A stretch of 64,000 nt of DNA from Aquitalea magnusonii (GTDB lineage Bacteria; Pseudomonadota; Gammaproteobacteria; Burkholderiales; Chromobacteriaceae), in assembly GCF_002217795.2 (NCBI RefSeq), contig NZ_AP018823.1, positions 1 through 64,000 on the forward strand, given 5' to 3'. Position 1 is the stretch's first letter. The number at the start of each line of letters is the position of its first letter. The position numbers were made by a program, and so were the translations under genes. Below, one piece after another: positions 42,813 through 53,223 of this stretch. Under the pieces are notes generated by a model, which did no database searches, was not told the origin of the DNA, and worked only from the letters and a program-made list of their open reading frames with translations.

Positions 42813-43775
42813 TCAGGATGCCTTGCCTTCCTGCTTCTGCAGTCGCAGCAACAGGAGTTTGGCGCAGGCCAGGACGACGAAGGTGATGAAGAACAGGATC
42901 AGACCCAGCTCAATCAGCGAGGCCATGTGAAATTCACCGGTAGCTTCGGCAAACTCGTTGGCCAGCGCCGATGATATCGACTGGCCGGGTTCGAACAGAC
43001 CAACGGCAAAGCGCGAGGAGTTGCCGATGACGAAGGTTACCGCCATGGTTTCGCCCAGCGCACGGCCCAGGCCCAGCATGATGCCGCCCACCACACCGGT
43101 CTTGGTGTAGGGCAGTACCACATAACGCACCACTTCCCAGGTAGTGGAACCCAGGCCGTAGGCAGATTCCTTGAGCATGGTAGGCACTACTTCAAATACA
43201 TCGCGCATCACCGAGGCGATGAACGGGATCACCATCACCGCCAGGATCAGGCCGGCAGTAAATACGCCGATACCCATGGGCGCACCTTGGAACAACAGGC
43301 CGATCAGCGGGATGTCACCCAAGTTGTCGATCAGAACGGGCTGCACATGATCTGCAAACAGCGGGGCAAACACAAACAGGCCCCACATGCCGTAAATGAT
43401 GGACGGGATGCCGGCCAGCAACTCAACGGCAATCCCCAGCGGGCGTTTGAGAATGTTGGGGCATAGCTCGGTCAGAAAAACAGCAATGCCGAAGCTGACC
43501 GGAACACCGATCAACAAGGCAATTACCGACGTGGCCAGGGTGCCGAATACCGGAACCAGAGCACCAAATTTCTGCGCTACCGGATCCCAGTCGCTGTCAG
43601 TCAGAAAACCCCAGCCAAACCTGCTCAGGCTTGGCATGGCGCCAATGATCAAGGAAATCAGAATGCCAATCAGCAAGGCCAGTACCAGAAAGGCAAAGCA
43701 GCGCGTGGCTATTCTGAACAGATTGTCTAGCAGCAGTTGCCGCTGCATTTGCTGGTTATTGCTGAACTTTTCCAT
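42813..43775 (-). CDS. pstC: Phosphate ABC transporter permease
   Basis: A 320-residue permease with six helices: SEVP-type start [11 protein letters not shown], first helix [20 protein letters not shown], then the EAA loop [19 protein letters not shown]. The ATG at 43775 is chosen over the open frame upstream, which runs through a hairpin. It is separated from pstS by 117 bases that contain a terminator-like hairpin. Confidence 0.96.
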   Translation of the reverse strand: MEKFSNNQQMQRQLLLDNLFRIATRCFAFLVLALLIGILISLIIGAMPSLSRFGWGFLTDSDWDPVAQKFGALVPVFGTLATSVIALLIGVPVSFGIAVFLTELCPNILKRPLGIAVELLAGIPSIIYGMWGLFVFAPLFADHVQPVLIDNLGDIPLIGLLFQGAPMGIGVFTAGLILAVMVIPFIASVMRDVFEVVPTMLKESAYGLGSTTWEVVRYVVLPYTKTGVVGGIMLGLGRALGETMAVTFVIGNSSRFAVGLFEPGQSISSALANEFAEATGEFHMASLIELGLILFFITFVVLACAKLLLLRLQKQEGKAS

Positions 43776-43801
43776 GAGAGATACTCGGTCGCGTCTCAGA
43801 C

Positions 43802-43827
43802 AAAAAGCCGGGGTGGTAAGCCCCGGC
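43802..43827 (-). terminator. Partial terminator between pstS and pstC
   Basis: GCCGGGG (43807-43813) pairs with CCCCGGC (43821-43827); read leftwards it is followed by U5. It should let only part of the transcripts pass from pstS to pstCAB, fitting the excess need for the binding protein. Confidence 0.75.
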
Positions 43828-43892
43828 CTTGTGGCTACAGCATTTGGCATGATGCGGGATATGCACAGGCATTTGCTGTAGCCAGGCTGCTA

Positions 43893-44933
43893 TCAATTCA
43901 GAACCGGCTTGCCGCTGGCATCGGTAATCTGCTTCCAACTGGTGCGGATCACGGTCTTCACGCTATCAGGCATCGGGATGTAGTCCAGATCCAGCGCGGT
44001 CTTGTCGCCATTCTTGTAAGCCCAGTCGAAGAACTTCAGTACTTCGGTACCCTGTGCCGGCTTGTCCTGCTTCTTGTGCATCAGGATGAACGTGGCGCCA
44101 GCAATCGGCCAGCTATCCTTGCCAGCCTGATTGGTCAGCAACAGGTAGAAACCAGGTGCCTTTTTCCAGTCTGCGTTGGCGGCTGCGGCACGGAAAGACT
44201 TGTCATTCGGTGCGACAAAGCTGCCAGACTCATTCTTCAGTTGACCGTAAGCCAGCTTGTTCTGCTTGGCGTAGGCATACTCAACGTAGCCGATGGAACC
44301 CTTGATGCGGGTTACATAGTTGGCCACACCTTCATTGCCCTTGCCACCGACACCGGCAGGCCAGTTCACCGAAGTGTTGGAGCCAACTTTGCTGGCCCAC
44401 TCGCTGGAAACCTTGGACAGGTAGTTGGTGAAGATAAAGGTGGTACCCGAACCGTCGGAGCGGCGAACTACGGTGATTTTCTGATCCGGCAGCTTGACGC
44501 CCGGGTTCAGGCTGGCGATGGCCGGGTCATTCCACTTCGAAACCTTGCCCAGGAAAATATCAGACAGCAAGGGGCCGGTAAACTTTACTTGACCCGCCGC
44601 GATGCCCGGAACATTCAGTACCGGAACCACACCCCCCAGCACGGTCGGAAACTGCGTCAGGCCGGACTTTTCCAGCTCCTCGGGCTTCAGCGGCATGTCG
44701 GACGCGCCGAAATCAACAGTCTTGGACTGAATCTGTTTGATGCCACCACCAGAGCCGATGGACTGATAGTTCATGTTGTTGCCGCTGCCCGCCTTGTAGG
44801 CAGTGGCCCACTTAGCGTACAAGGGGTAGGGGAAAGTAGCGCCGGCGCCGGTAATGTCGGCTGCCATGGCGGCACCAGCAACAAAGCCGGCGGACAAGGC
44901 CAGCGAAGCGACCAGACGTACAGACTGTTTCAT
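43893..44933 (-). CDS. pstS: Periplasmic phosphate-binding protein
   Basis: A 346-residue solute-binding protein with a signal peptide (cut near AAMAADITG). [18 protein letters not shown] starts the mature protein, [25 protein letters not shown] and [17 protein letters not shown] hold phosphate-binding Ser, Thr, Arg and Asp residues. First gene of pstSCAB. It is divergent from tpiA. A Pho box was looked for but only a weak match was seen. Confidence 0.97.
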   Translation of the reverse strand: MKQSVRLVASLALSAGFVAGAAMAADITGAGATFPYPLYAKWATAYKAGSGNNMNYQSIGSGGGIKQIQSKTVDFGASDMPLKPEELEKSGLTQFPTVLGGVVPVLNVPGIAAGQVKFTGPLLSDIFLGKVSKWNDPAIASLNPGVKLPDQKITVVRRSDGSGTTFIFTNYLSKVSSEWASKVGSNTSVNWPAGVGGKGNEGVANYVTRIKGSIGYVEYAYAKQNKLAYGQLKNESGSFVAPNDKSFRAAAANADWKKAPGFYLLLTNQAGKDSWPIAGATFILMHKKQDKPAQGTEVLKFFDWAYKNGDKTALDLDYIPMPDSVKTVIRTSWKQITDASGKPVLN

Positions 44934-45040
44934 GCTTGCTCCTGAGTATTGGGGTAAGGGCGTGCTAAGTGTTGAGGCGCATCCTATCCCTTCAAGTTTT
45001 CAGAAATATTACAAGTCGTCGAAAAGCCGTATGCGATGTT

Positions 45041-45068
45041 TTGACGGCACCGCGAGTGGGGATATAAT
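45041..45068 (+). promoter_or_regulatory. sigma70 promoter of tpiA
   Basis: TTGACG (45041-45046), 16-base spacer, TATAAT (45063-45068). This leaves about 25 bases of leader before tpiA. Confidence 0.85.
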
Positions 45069-45096
45069 CCGCAGCTCAAATACGGAGACAAGCGAC

Positions 45097-45843
45097 ATGG
45101 CAGGCAAGCTGATCATTGGCAACTGGAAGATGAATACCCGCGCGCAAAGCGCACAATCCCTGGTTGCGGCCTTGCTGGCCGATCCGGTCTGCAATCAGCC
45201 CTGGGTGGGGGTTGCGGCACCTGCTGTCTATCTGGCAGCGCTGGGTGCGCAGCTTGCCGGTCAGGCGCTGCAGTTGTCGGCGCAGGATGTCAGCAGCTTC
45301 TCCGCCGACGGCGCTTTCACCGGTGAAGTGTCTGCCGCCATGTTGCGCGACGTGGGTTGCCGTTATGCCTTGGTTGGTCACTCCGAGCGCCGTCAGTATT
45401 TTGGCGAGGCCAATCCGGCCTTGCTCTCCAAGATGAACAATGCCATGGCTGCGGGCCTGGTGCCGGTGCTGTGCGTGGGCGAAACCCTGGCCGAGCGCGA
45501 GTCCGGGCAGTACCTGGAGGTGATTTTCAGCCAGTTGGCCATCCTGGCTGAAGTGAGCGCAGGTGAGTACGTCATCGCCTATGAGCCGGTCTGGGCGATC
45601 GGGACCGGCAAGGTGGCTTCGCTGGAGCAGATTGCCGAGATTCACACCGCCATCAAAACGTGGTGCTTGCAAAATGCCAAGCCCTCCGCTAATATTCGCG
45701 TCCTCTACGGCGGCAGTGTAAAGGCAGAGAATGCCGAGTCAATTCTGAAGACAGAAAATGTCGACGGAGCCCTTGTTGGTGGGGCATCTCTGGACGCCGG
45801 ATCATTCAGGATGATTTGCCAGGCCGCAGGAAAATTGATATAG
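45097..45843 (+). CDS. tpiA: Triosephosphate isomerase
   Basis: A 248-residue TIM-barrel enzyme that interconverts dihydroxyacetone phosphate and glyceraldehyde 3-phosphate. Active-site residues are visible: GNWKMN (Asn, Lys), LVGHSERR (His), [11 protein letters not shown] (Glu), and RVLYGGSVK for phosphate binding. The ATG at 45097 follows ACGGAG (45083-45087 region). The open frame upstream into the pst gap is a shadow. secG follows after one base. Confidence 0.98.
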   Translation: MAGKLIIGNWKMNTRAQSAQSLVAALLADPVCNQPWVGVAAPAVYLAALGAQLAGQALQLSAQDVSSFSADGAFTGEVSAAMLRDVGCRYALVGHSERRQYFGEANPALLSKMNNAMAAGLVPVLCVGETLAERESGQYLEVIFSQLAILAEVSAGEYVIAYEPVWAIGTGKVASLEQIAEIHTAIKTWCLQNAKPSANIRVLYGGSVKAENAESILKTENVDGALVGGASLDAGSFRMICQAAGKLI

Positions 45844-45844
45844 T

Positions 45845-46195
45845 ATGGAACTTATTAAGACGCTTATTTGGGTTGTAAACCTCCTTTCCGCAGTAACAAT
45901 TATCGTCCTTGTCCTCATGCAGCATGGCAAGGGTGCGGATATGGGTGCAGCTTTCGGCAGCGGCGCTTCCGGAAGTCTGTTCGGTGCGTCTGGTTCTGCG
46001 AATTTCTTGAGTAGAACCACTGCAATTGCAGCGGTTGTATTCTTCTCCACGAGTCTCACCCTTGTTTATCTGTCGGGGGGCGGAAAAACAGATCTGGGTG
46101 TGATGGGTGGCAAGGTTGAGCAAGTTGCGCCGCAAATCCCGGTCGGGGCAACCACTGGCAAAGCTTCGGGCACTACATCAAAAATTCCGGAGTGA
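45845..46195 (+). CDS. secG: Preprotein translocase subunit SecG
   Basis: A 116-residue membrane protein of the SecYEG channel. Two helices (about 3-24 and 52-73) flank the conserved loop VLMQHGKGADMGAAFGSGASGSLFGASGSANFLSR (in part). The tail after the second helix is variable and Gly-rich. Stands between tpiA and tRNA-Leu as in many betaproteobacteria. Confidence 0.96.
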   Translation: MELIKTLIWVVNLLSAVTIIVLVLMQHGKGADMGAAFGSGASGSLFGASGSANFLSRTTAIAAVVFFSTSLTLVYLSGGGKTDLGVMGGKVEQVAPQIPVGATTGKASGTTSKIPE

Positions 46196-46212
46196 CAGTA
46201 AAGTTATATAGT

Positions 46213-46298
46213 GCCGACATGGTGAAATTGGTAGACACGCTATCTTGAGGGGGTAGTGGCCGTAGGCTGTGTGAGTTCGAGTCTCACTGTCGGCACCA
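46213..46298 (+). tRNA. tRNA-Leu (anticodon GAG)
   Basis: Acceptor stem GCCGACA (46213-46219) pairs with TGTCGGC (46288-46294), followed by A and an encoded CCA (46296-46298). Anticodon stem CTATC/GGTAG encloses the loop TTGAGGG, anticodon GAG. GTTCGAG is the T loop, and a long variable arm is present as expected for tRNA-Leu. Only 17 bases separate it from secG, so it may be processed from a tpiA-secG transcript. Confidence 0.95.
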
Positions 46299-46307
46299 CC
46301 ATTCAAA

Positions 46308-46343
46308 AATAGGCCACCGGGATTCCGGTGGCCTATTTTATTT
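46308..46343 (+). terminator. Hairpin and T tract after tRNA-Leu
   Basis: AATAGGCCACCGG (46308-46320), loop GATT, CCGGTGGCCTATT (46325-46337), then TTTATTT. A 13-bp perfect stem. Confidence 0.85.
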
Positions 46344-46349
46344 GGAGCC

Positions 46350-46374
46350 AAGGAGGGTAATTCCTCCTTTTTTT
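46350..46374 (+). terminator. Second hairpin with T7 directly before nuoA
   Basis: AAGGAGG (46350-46356), six-base loop, CCTCCTT (46363-46369), then T to 46374. It sits 16 bases before nuoA and could attenuate nuo or hide AAGGAGG. Confidence 0.65.
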
Positions 46375-46389
46375 GGGGGTGTACGGGAA

Positions 46390-46746
46390 ATGCTGCAAAA
46401 TTATTTTCCCATTCTGTTGTTTGTCATCGTCGGTTTGCTGGTCGGCGTGGGTCCTATCGTTCTTGGTAAGGTCCTCGCACCCAATCGTCCCGACCCTGAG
46501 AAACTCTCTCCTTATGAGTGTGGATTCGAGGCCTTCGAAGACGCGCGCATGAAGTTTGACGTTCGCTACTACCTCATCGCCATTCTGTTCATCCTGTTCG
46601 ATCTGGAAATTGCATTTCTGTTTCCCTGGGCTGTGGTCCTGAAAGAGCTGGGTGTCTATGGCTTTGGTGTAATGGTGGAGTTCCTGGCGGTGCTGACGCT
46701 GGGCTTCGTCTACATGTGGAAAAAGGGAGCGCTGGAATGGGAGTAG
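46390..46746 (+). CDS. nuoA: NADH-quinone oxidoreductase subunit A
   Basis: A 118-residue membrane subunit of complex I with three helices. [33 protein letters not shown] (in part) holds the conserved loop with the Cys of the Q-site region. The ATG at 46390 begins the family-typical [11 protein letters not shown]; the frame is open 16 codons upstream through the hairpin. The ribosome site is poor (GGGGG at 46375-46379 or GGGA next to the ATG). First gene of nuoA-N. Confidence 0.95.
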   Translation: MLQNYFPILLFVIVGLLVGVGPIVLGKVLAPNRPDPEKLSPYECGFEAFEDARMKFDVRYYLIAILFILFDLEIAFLFPWAVVLKELGVYGFGVMVEFLAVLTLGFVYMWKKGALEWE

Positions 46747-47213
46747 AAGGTATTCTGGAAAAAGGCTTCGTGACCACGACAGCCGACAAGCTCATCAACT
46801 ACACCCGGACCGGTTCGCTGTGGCCGATGACTTTTGGTCTGGCCTGCTGTGCGGTGGAGATGATGCATGCCGGTGCCGCGCGTTACGACCTGGACCGTTT
46901 CGGCATCGTTTTCCGTCCCAGTCCCCGTCAGTCTGACCTGATGATTGTGGCTGGTACGCTGTGCAACAAGATGGCACCGGCGCTGCGCAAGGTGTATGAC
47001 CAGATGGCAGAGCCGCGCTGGGTCATTTCCATGGGTTCCTGTGCCAACGGTGGTGGCTACTACCACTACTCCTATTCTGTCGTCCGTGGCTGTGATCGCA
47101 TCGTGCCGGTGGATGTCTATGTGCCGGGCTGTCCGCCGACTGCCGAAGCACTGCTGTATGGCATCATCCAGTTGCAGAACAAGATCAAACGCACCTCTAC
47201 CATCGCCCGATAA
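46737..47213 (+). CDS. nuoB: NADH-quinone oxidoreductase subunit B
   Basis: A 158-residue peripheral-arm subunit carrying the terminal 4Fe-4S cluster N2. Cluster cysteines are in [19 protein letters not shown] and [11 protein letters not shown]. The ATG at 46737 overlaps the end of nuoA by ten bases, and GGGAG lies upstream. Confidence 0.97.
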   Translation: MGVEGILEKGFVTTTADKLINYTRTGSLWPMTFGLACCAVEMMHAGAARYDLDRFGIVFRPSPRQSDLMIVAGTLCNKMAPALRKVYDQMAEPRWVISMGSCANGGGYYHYSYSVVRGCDRIVPVDVYVPGCPPTAEALLYGIIQLQNKIKRTSTIAR

Positions 47214-47224
47214 GGTAAGCACTT

Positions 47225-47821
47225 ATGGCCTCCAAGAAAATGGAAGCACTGGGATCGGTCGTCGAGCGTGTGCTGGGCGACAAGCTTGTATCAAGCACGC
47301 TGGCCCTCGATGAACTGACCATCGTCTGCAAGGCGGCAAATCTGACTGACGTAGCCACCACGCTGCGTGATCATGCCGATCTTTCCTTCGAACAATTGAT
47401 CGACCTGTGCGGTATGGACTACAGCGCCTACCGCGATGAGCCATGGGATGGACCGCGCTTTGCCGTCGTCTACCATTTGTTGTCGCTCAAGCACAATGTC
47501 CGTATCCGTCTGCGCGTATTTGCCGAAGACGACAGTTTCCCGCTGCTCGCTTCGGTCAACCCCATCTGGAATGCGGCCAACTGGTTCGAGCGTGAAGCTT
47601 TCGACCTGTTCGGCATCGTGTTCGAAGGTCATCCCGACCTGCGTCGCATCCTGACCGACTATGGCTTTGTCGGCCATCCGTTCCGCAAGGATTTCCCGCT
47701 GTCCGGTCATGTCGAAATGCGTTACGACCCGACCCAGCAGCGCGTGATCTACCAGCCGGTCACCATCGAACCGCGCGAAATCACTCCGCGCATCATTCGT
47801 GAGGAGAACTACGGTGGCTGA
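47225..47821 (+). CDS. nuoC: NADH-quinone oxidoreductase subunit C
   Basis: A 198-residue subunit of the 30-kDa family. [42 protein letters not shown] (in part) contains the signature ERExxDxxGIxFxxHPxLRRIL. It is separate from nuoD, unlike the nuoCD fusion of E. coli. The stop overlaps the nuoD start. Confidence 0.97.
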   Translation: MASKKMEALGSVVERVLGDKLVSSTLALDELTIVCKAANLTDVATTLRDHADLSFEQLIDLCGMDYSAYRDEPWDGPRFAVVYHLLSLKHNVRIRLRVFAEDDSFPLLASVNPIWNAANWFEREAFDLFGIVFEGHPDLRRILTDYGFVGHPFRKDFPLSGHVEMRYDPTQQRVIYQPVTIEPREITPRIIREENYGG

Positions 47822-49067
47822 GATCCGTAACTACACGCTGAACTTTGGTCCTCAGCACCCGGCAGCGCACGGTGTATTGCGTCTGGTGCTGGAGCTGGAT
47901 GGTGAAGTCATCCAGCGTGCCGACCCGCATATCGGCCTCTTGCACCGCGGTACCGAAAAACTGGCTGAAAGCAAGACTTTCATCCAGTCTTTGCCGTATA
48001 TGGATCGTCTCGACTACGTATCCATGATGTGCAACGAGCACGCCTACTGCCTGGCCATCGAAAAGCTGCTGCAAATCGAAGTGCCGCTGCGTGCGCAATA
48101 CATCCGTGTGATGTTTGCTGAAATCACCCGCATCCTGAACCACCTGCTGTGGATTGGTGCGCATGCGCTGGATATCGGTGCCATGACCATGTTCCTGTAC
48201 GCCTTCCGTGAGCGTGAGGATCTGATGGACTGCTACGAAGCCGTGTCCGGTGCCCGCATGCATGCCGCCTATTTCCGTCCGGGTGGTGTGTACCGTGATC
48301 TGCCGGATTCCATGCCGCAGTACACCGTATCCAAAATCAAGAACGCCAAGGAACTGGCGCGCCTGAACGAAGGCCGCAAGGGTTCCATGCTGGACTTCAT
48401 CGACGACTTCACCAAGCGCTTCCCGACCTACGTTGACGAATACGAAACCCTGCTGACCGATAACCGTATCTGGAAGCAGCGTACCGTGGATATCGGCGTG
48501 GTCAGCCCGGAACGTGCCAAGAACCTGGGCTTCACCGGCCCGATGCTGCGTGGTTCCGGCATCGAGTGGGACCTGCGCAAGAAGCAACCTTACGATGTGT
48601 ATGATCGTCTGGACTTTGATATCCCGGTGGGCAAGAAGGGTGACAGCTACGACCGTTACCTGGTCCGCGTGGAAGAAATGCGCCAGTCCAACCGCATCAT
48701 CCAGCAATGTGTAGCCTGGCTGCGTGACAATCCCGGCCCGGTCATCACCGACAACCATAAAGTGGCTCCGCCTTCCCGTGAAGGCATGAAGTCGAATATG
48801 GAAGACCTGATTCACCACTTCAAACTGTTTACCGAAGGCATGCATGTGCCGGAAGGCGAAGCCTATGCCGCGGTAGAGCATCCGAAGGGAGAGTTCGGTA
48901 TCTATCTGGTATCCGACGGTGCCAACAAACCGTACCGACTGAAAATCCGCGCTCCGGGCTTTGTCCATCTGGCTGCGCTGGATGAAATGGCAAAAGGCCA
49001 CATGATTGCCGACGTGGTGGCCATCATCGGTACCCAGGATATCGTGTTTGGGGAGATTGACCGCTAA
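47814..49067 (+). CDS. nuoD: NADH-quinone oxidoreductase subunit D
   Basis: A 417-residue 49-kDa family subunit that forms the quinone site with NuoB. It starts at GTG 47814, eight bases inside the end of nuoC, with GAGGAG (47801-47806) as ribosome site; [20 protein letters not shown] is the conserved beginning. [26 protein letters not shown] and [18 protein letters not shown] (end) are typical. Its last base is shared with the nuoE start. Confidence 0.97.
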   Translation: MAEIRNYTLNFGPQHPAAHGVLRLVLELDGEVIQRADPHIGLLHRGTEKLAESKTFIQSLPYMDRLDYVSMMCNEHAYCLAIEKLLQIEVPLRAQYIRVMFAEITRILNHLLWIGAHALDIGAMTMFLYAFREREDLMDCYEAVSGARMHAAYFRPGGVYRDLPDSMPQYTVSKIKNAKELARLNEGRKGSMLDFIDDFTKRFPTYVDEYETLLTDNRIWKQRTVDIGVVSPERAKNLGFTGPMLRGSGIEWDLRKKQPYDVYDRLDFDIPVGKKGDSYDRYLVRVEEMRQSNRIIQQCVAWLRDNPGPVITDNHKVAPPSREGMKSNMEDLIHHFKLFTEGMHVPEGEAYAAVEHPKGEFGIYLVSDGANKPYRLKIRAPGFVHLAALDEMAKGHMIADVVAIIGTQDIVFGEIDR

Positions 49068-49567
49068 TGCTATCCGCACAATCACTCGCCGCCATCGACC
49101 GCGAAGTCGCCAAATATCCGGCAGACCAGGCTCGTTCGGCGGTCATGGGCGCACTGCGCATCGCCCTGGTGGAGCGCCGTGAAACCGGCAAGACACCGGA
49201 AGAGCGCTGCCTGAATACCGAGGTGATCGAATTCGTTGCCAACTACCTGCAGATTCCGCCGGTAGCGGCCTACGAAGTGGCCACCTTCTACAACATGTAC
49301 GACATGAAGCCGGTGGGCAAGTACAAGATCACCGTCTGCACCAATCTGCCCTGTGCCCTGTCCGGTGGCGTGAATGCTGCCGAGTACATCTCCAAGAAAC
49401 TGGGCATCGCCATTGGCGAAACCAGCGCTGACGGCAAGTACACCTTGCTGGAAGGGGAGTGCATGGGAGCCTGCGGCGATGCGCCGGTCTTGCTGGTGAA
49501 CAACCACAAGATGTGCAGCTTCATGACGCCCGAAGCAATCGACAAGAAACTGGCGGAGCTGAACTGA
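49067..49567 (+). CDS. nuoE: NADH-quinone oxidoreductase subunit E
   Basis: A 166-residue thioredoxin-fold subunit with a 2Fe-2S cluster. The four Cys ligands are in CTNLPC and [34 protein letters not shown] is a family marker. ATG overlaps the nuoD stop (TAATG), and its own stop overlaps nuoF (TGATG). Confidence 0.97.
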   Translation: MLSAQSLAAIDREVAKYPADQARSAVMGALRIALVERRETGKTPEERCLNTEVIEFVANYLQIPPVAAYEVATFYNMYDMKPVGKYKITVCTNLPCALSGGVNAAEYISKKLGIAIGETSADGKYTLLEGECMGACGDAPVLLVNNHKMCSFMTPEAIDKKLAELN

Positions 49568-50862
49568 TGGCAATCTTCGTCAATGGTGTGATTTTCGACG
49601 GCGTAGACACCTCTGCGCAGGACTGCTGGAAGCTGGAGGCCTACGTGGCCCGTGGCGGCTACCAGGCCCTGCGTCGCATCATCGAATCCAAGATGCCGCA
49701 AGAGGATGTGATCGCTGAAGTGAAAAATTCCGGTCTGCGCGGCCGTGGCGGTGCGGGCTTCCCCACCGGCCTGAAGTGGAGCTTCATGCCGCGCTCTTTC
49801 CCCGGCGACAAATACGTGGTGTGCAACACCGACGAGGGCGAGCCGGGTACCTTCAAGGACCGCGACATCCTGCGTTTCAATCCGCATGCGCTGATCGAAG
49901 GCATGATCATCGCCGGCTACGCCATGGGTACCAAGGCTGGCTACAACTACATCCACGGTGAAATCTTCGAAGAGTACGAACTGTTCGAAGCCGCACTGGA
50001 TGAAGCCCGCCAGGCAGGTTTCCTGGGCAAGAACATCCTCGGCAGCGACTTCAGCTTCGATCTGTTCGCCCACCATGGTTATGGCGCCTACATCTGCGGT
50101 GAAGAAACCGCGCTGCTCGAATCGCTGGAAGGCAAAAAAGGCCAGCCGCGCTTCAAGCCGCCGTTCCCGGCCAGCTTCGGTCTGTACGGCAAGCCGACCA
50201 CCATCAACAACACCGAGTCCTTCGCCTCCGTGCCTTTCATCATTCGTGATGGTGCACAGAAGTTCCTGGAAGCGGGCAAGCCGAACAATGGCGGTACCAA
50301 GCTGTTCTCGGTATCCGGTCACGTGAATCGTCCGGGCAATTACGAGATTCCGCTGGGCACCCCGTTCTCGGTACTGCTGGAAATGGCAGGCGGCATGCGT
50401 GATGGCAAAAAGCTCAAGGCAGTGATTCCGGGTGGTTCGTCCGCTCCGGTCTTGCCTGGCGACGTCATGATGCAATGCACGATGGACTACGACAGCATCT
50501 CCAAGGCCGGCTCCATGCTGGGTTCTGGCGCTGTCATCGTGATGAATGAAGATGTGTGCATGGTCAAGGCGCTGGAGCGACTGGCCTACTTCTATCACGA
50601 AGAGTCCTGCGGCCAGTGTACGCCGTGCCGTGAAGGCACCGGCTGGCTGTACAAGGTGATCCATCGCATCGCCAACGGCGAAGGCCGTCCGGGTGATCTG
50701 GAGCTCCTGGATTCGGTAGGCAATAACATGGCCGGCCGTACCATCTGTGCACTGGCAGATGCTGCCGTGTTCCCGGTTCGCAGTTTCACCAAGCACTTCC
50801 GCAATGAGTTCGAGTATCTGATCGAACACAAGAAGCCCTTGGTGGACCACAAATGGTGTTGA
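49567..50862 (+). CDS. nuoF: NADH-quinone oxidoreductase subunit F
   Basis: A 431-residue 51-kDa subunit that binds NADH and FMN and holds cluster N3. [18 protein letters not shown] is the NADH/FMN glycine-rich motif, [18 protein letters not shown] follows, and [15 protein letters not shown] with a later Cys binds the 4Fe-4S cluster. The ATG at 49567 overlaps the nuoE stop. A long open frame lies antisense to nuoE-G and is not a gene. Confidence 0.97.
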   Translation: MAIFVNGVIFDGVDTSAQDCWKLEAYVARGGYQALRRIIESKMPQEDVIAEVKNSGLRGRGGAGFPTGLKWSFMPRSFPGDKYVVCNTDEGEPGTFKDRDILRFNPHALIEGMIIAGYAMGTKAGYNYIHGEIFEEYELFEAALDEARQAGFLGKNILGSDFSFDLFAHHGYGAYICGEETALLESLEGKKGQPRFKPPFPASFGLYGKPTTINNTESFASVPFIIRDGAQKFLEAGKPNNGGTKLFSVSGHVNRPGNYEIPLGTPFSVLLEMAGGMRDGKKLKAVIPGGSSAPVLPGDVMMQCTMDYDSISKAGSMLGSGAVIVMNEDVCMVKALERLAYFYHEESCGQCTPCREGTGWLYKVIHRIANGEGRPGDLELLDSVGNNMAGRTICALADAAVFPVRSFTKHFRNEFEYLIEHKKPLVDHKWC

Positions 50863-50865
50863 GCG

Positions 50866-53220
50866 ATGCTTGAAATCGAAATCGACGGTAAAAAACTGAC
50901 TGTCCCGCAAGGCAGTACCGTGATGGATGCCGCCCATTCCGTGGGTACGCACATCCCTCACTTCTGCTACCACAAGAAACTGTCCATCGCGGCCAACTGC
51001 CGCATGTGTCTGGTTGAAGTGGAAAAGGCACCCAAGCCGCTGCCCGCCTGCGCTACGCCGGTGACCGATGGCATGAAGGTGCATACCCATTCCGACATGG
51101 CCAAGAAGGCGCAAGCCGGCGTGATGGAATTCCTGCTGATCAACCACCCGCTGGATTGCCCGATCTGCGACCAGGGCGGTGAGTGCCAGCTGCAGGATCT
51201 GGCCGTGGGCTATGGCAACTCCACTTCGCGCTATCAGGAAGAAAAGCGCACCGTGGTGGGCAAGGACATGGGCCCGCTGGTATCGGCTGAGGAAATGTCG
51301 CGCTGCATTCATTGCACCCGCTGCGTGCGCTTCACCGAAGAAATCGGCGGCTTCCAGGAAATCGGCATGGCCAACCGTAGCGAATTCTCGGAAATCATGC
51401 CCTACCTGGGCAAGACCGTTAATTCGGAAATCTCCGGCAACGTCATCGACCTCTGCCCGGTTGGCGCGCTGACTTCCAAGCCTTTCCGCTACACCACCCG
51501 TGCTTGGGAGTTGTCCCGCCGCAAGTCGGTCAGCCCGCACGATGGTCTGGGTTCCAACCTGATCGTTCAGGTGAAGTCCAACGAAGTGATGCGTGTGCTG
51601 CCGCTGGAAAACGAAGCCATCAACGAATGCTGGATCGCCGACCGCGACCGCTTCTCGTATGAAGGCCTGAATTCGGCCGAGCGTCTGCAAAAGCCGATGA
51701 TCAAGTTTGACGGCAAGTGGCACGAAACCGACTGGGAAACCGCACTGGCCTACGTGGTCAAGGGCCTGAACGGCGTATCCGCCGATCACGGCAAGGATGC
51801 CATCGGCTTCCTCACCAGTCCGCATTCCACCACCGAAGAACTGTATCTGGCGCAAAAGCTGGCACGTAGCTTTGGTGTCAACAATATCGACTACCGTCTG
51901 CGTCGCAGCGACTTCTCGGCCGATGCCGCCCAGCAAGGCGCGCAATGGCTGGGTTCCAGCATTGTCGAGCTGACCACGGCCAAGTCCATCCTGGTGGTGG
52001 GCAGCACTCAGCGTAAGGAACAGCCGCTGCTGGCTTCGCGCCTGCGTCAGGCCGTGAAGAAGGGCAGTGCGCTCAACGTCATCCATGTGACTGACGATGC
52101 GCTGCTGACCGCAGTCAATGCCAAGCTGATCGTATCGCCGCTGGCGCTGGTCAACGCGCTGGCCCAGGTGCTGAAGGCTGTGATTGAGCTCAAGTCCGCT
52201 CAAACCGCCATCGATCTGGCTGCCGTGACTGTTGGTGCCGAGGCGCAAGCCATTGCCGCCAGCCTGAGCGGAGCCGAATCGGCTGCCATCGTGCTGGGCA
52301 ATGTGGCGCAACACCATCCAGCCTTCGCCCAACTGCTGAAGCTGGCGCAGGAAATCTCCGCGCTGACCGGCGCACGTTTCGGCCTGCTGGCTGAAGCTGC
52401 CAACAGCACCGGTGCTGAACTGGCAGGTGCCTTGCCGCACCGTGCCGCCTTTGGTGCCGCGGCCACTGCTGGTCTGAACGCTGCTGCGATGATTGCCGCG
52501 CCGCGCAAGGCTTACTTCCTGCTCAACACCGAAGTCGAGTCCGACAGCTACAACCCGCAAGCTGCGGTAGCCGCCATGAAACAGGCTGCCACCGTGATTG
52601 CGCTGACCGCCTACAAGGGCGCTGGCCTGCTGGATTACGCCGACGTGCTGTTGCCCGTTGCACCGTTCTCCGAGACCGCCGGTTCCTTCGTCAACATGGA
52701 AGGCAAGCTGCAGTCCTTCAATGGTGTCGTTCGTCCGCTGGGTGAAACCCGTCCGGCCTGGAAGGTACTGCGTGTGCTGGGTAATATGCTGGGCCTGACC
52801 GGCTTCGAGCAGAACAGTGCCGAAGAAGTCCGTGCCGAATTGCTGGCCAAGGGTTCCATCGAATCTGCCTTCAACAATGCACTGGGCGATGTGAGCATCA
52901 ATGCAGCCGTGACCACCGGTCTGGTACGCATTGGCGAAGTGCCGCTGTACCAGGCGGATGCCATCTGCCGCCGCGCGCCGTCCTTGCAAAAGACTGCGGA
53001 TGCAGCTGCACCGGTTGCCACCGCGCACTCCAGCCTGCTGGCCAGCCTGAACGTGGCTGCCGGTTCCCAGGCCCTGCTGCGTCAGGGTAATGGCGAGCTG
53101 AAGGTGCTGGTTGAGGCCGACGACAGTCTGCCGGCTGATACGGTGCGTCTGGCAACGGCTCACCCGCTGACCGCTGGTCTGGGTGGCATGTTCGATTCCA
53201 TCGCGCTTTCACAGGGGTAA
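50866..53220 (+). CDS. nuoG: NADH-quinone oxidoreductase subunit G
   Basis: A 784-residue 75-kDa subunit. N-terminal 2Fe-2S ferredoxin domain (CYHKKLSIAANCRMCLVEVEK, in part), then His-Cys cluster motif HPLDCPICDQGGECQLQD, CIHCTRCVRFTEE and a molybdopterin-oxidoreductase-like domain (from about residue 220). The last third is Ala-rich and poorly conserved, as usual for this family. ATG is three bases after nuoF. Confidence 0.97.
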   Translation: MLEIEIDGKKLTVPQGSTVMDAAHSVGTHIPHFCYHKKLSIAANCRMCLVEVEKAPKPLPACATPVTDGMKVHTHSDMAKKAQAGVMEFLLINHPLDCPICDQGGECQLQDLAVGYGNSTSRYQEEKRTVVGKDMGPLVSAEEMSRCIHCTRCVRFTEEIGGFQEIGMANRSEFSEIMPYLGKTVNSEISGNVIDLCPVGALTSKPFRYTTRAWELSRRKSVSPHDGLGSNLIVQVKSNEVMRVLPLENEAINECWIADRDRFSYEGLNSAERLQKPMIKFDGKWHETDWETALAYVVKGLNGVSADHGKDAIGFLTSPHSTTEELYLAQKLARSFGVNNIDYRLRRSDFSADAAQQGAQWLGSSIVELTTAKSILVVGSTQRKEQPLLASRLRQAVKKGSALNVIHVTDDALLTAVNAKLIVSPLALVNALAQVLKAVIELKSAQTAIDLAAVTVGAEAQAIAASLSGAESAAIVLGNVAQHHPAFAQLLKLAQEISALTGARFGLLAEAANSTGAELAGALPHRAAFGAAATAGLNAAAMIAAPRKAYFLLNTEVESDSYNPQAAVAAMKQAATVIALTAYKGAGLLDYADVLLPVAPFSETAGSFVNMEGKLQSFNGVVRPLGETRPAWKVLRVLGNMLGLTGFEQNSAEEVRAELLAKGSIESAFNNALGDVSINAAVTTGLVRIGEVPLYQADAICRRAPSLQKTADAAAPVATAHSSLLASLNVAAGSQALLRQGNGELKVLVEADDSLPADTVRLATAHPLTAGLGGMFDSIALSQG

Positions 53221-53223
53221 AAC

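Noticed and set aside
44934..45040. Pho box upstream of pstS
   Set aside because: Only a poor match (CTTGTAATATTTCTGAAA on the minus strand) with uncertain spacing; too weak to list.
49288..53163. 1291-residue minus-strand open frame opposite nuoE-nuoG
   Set aside because: Antisense shadow of GC-rich conserved genes; no family features and no ribosome site.
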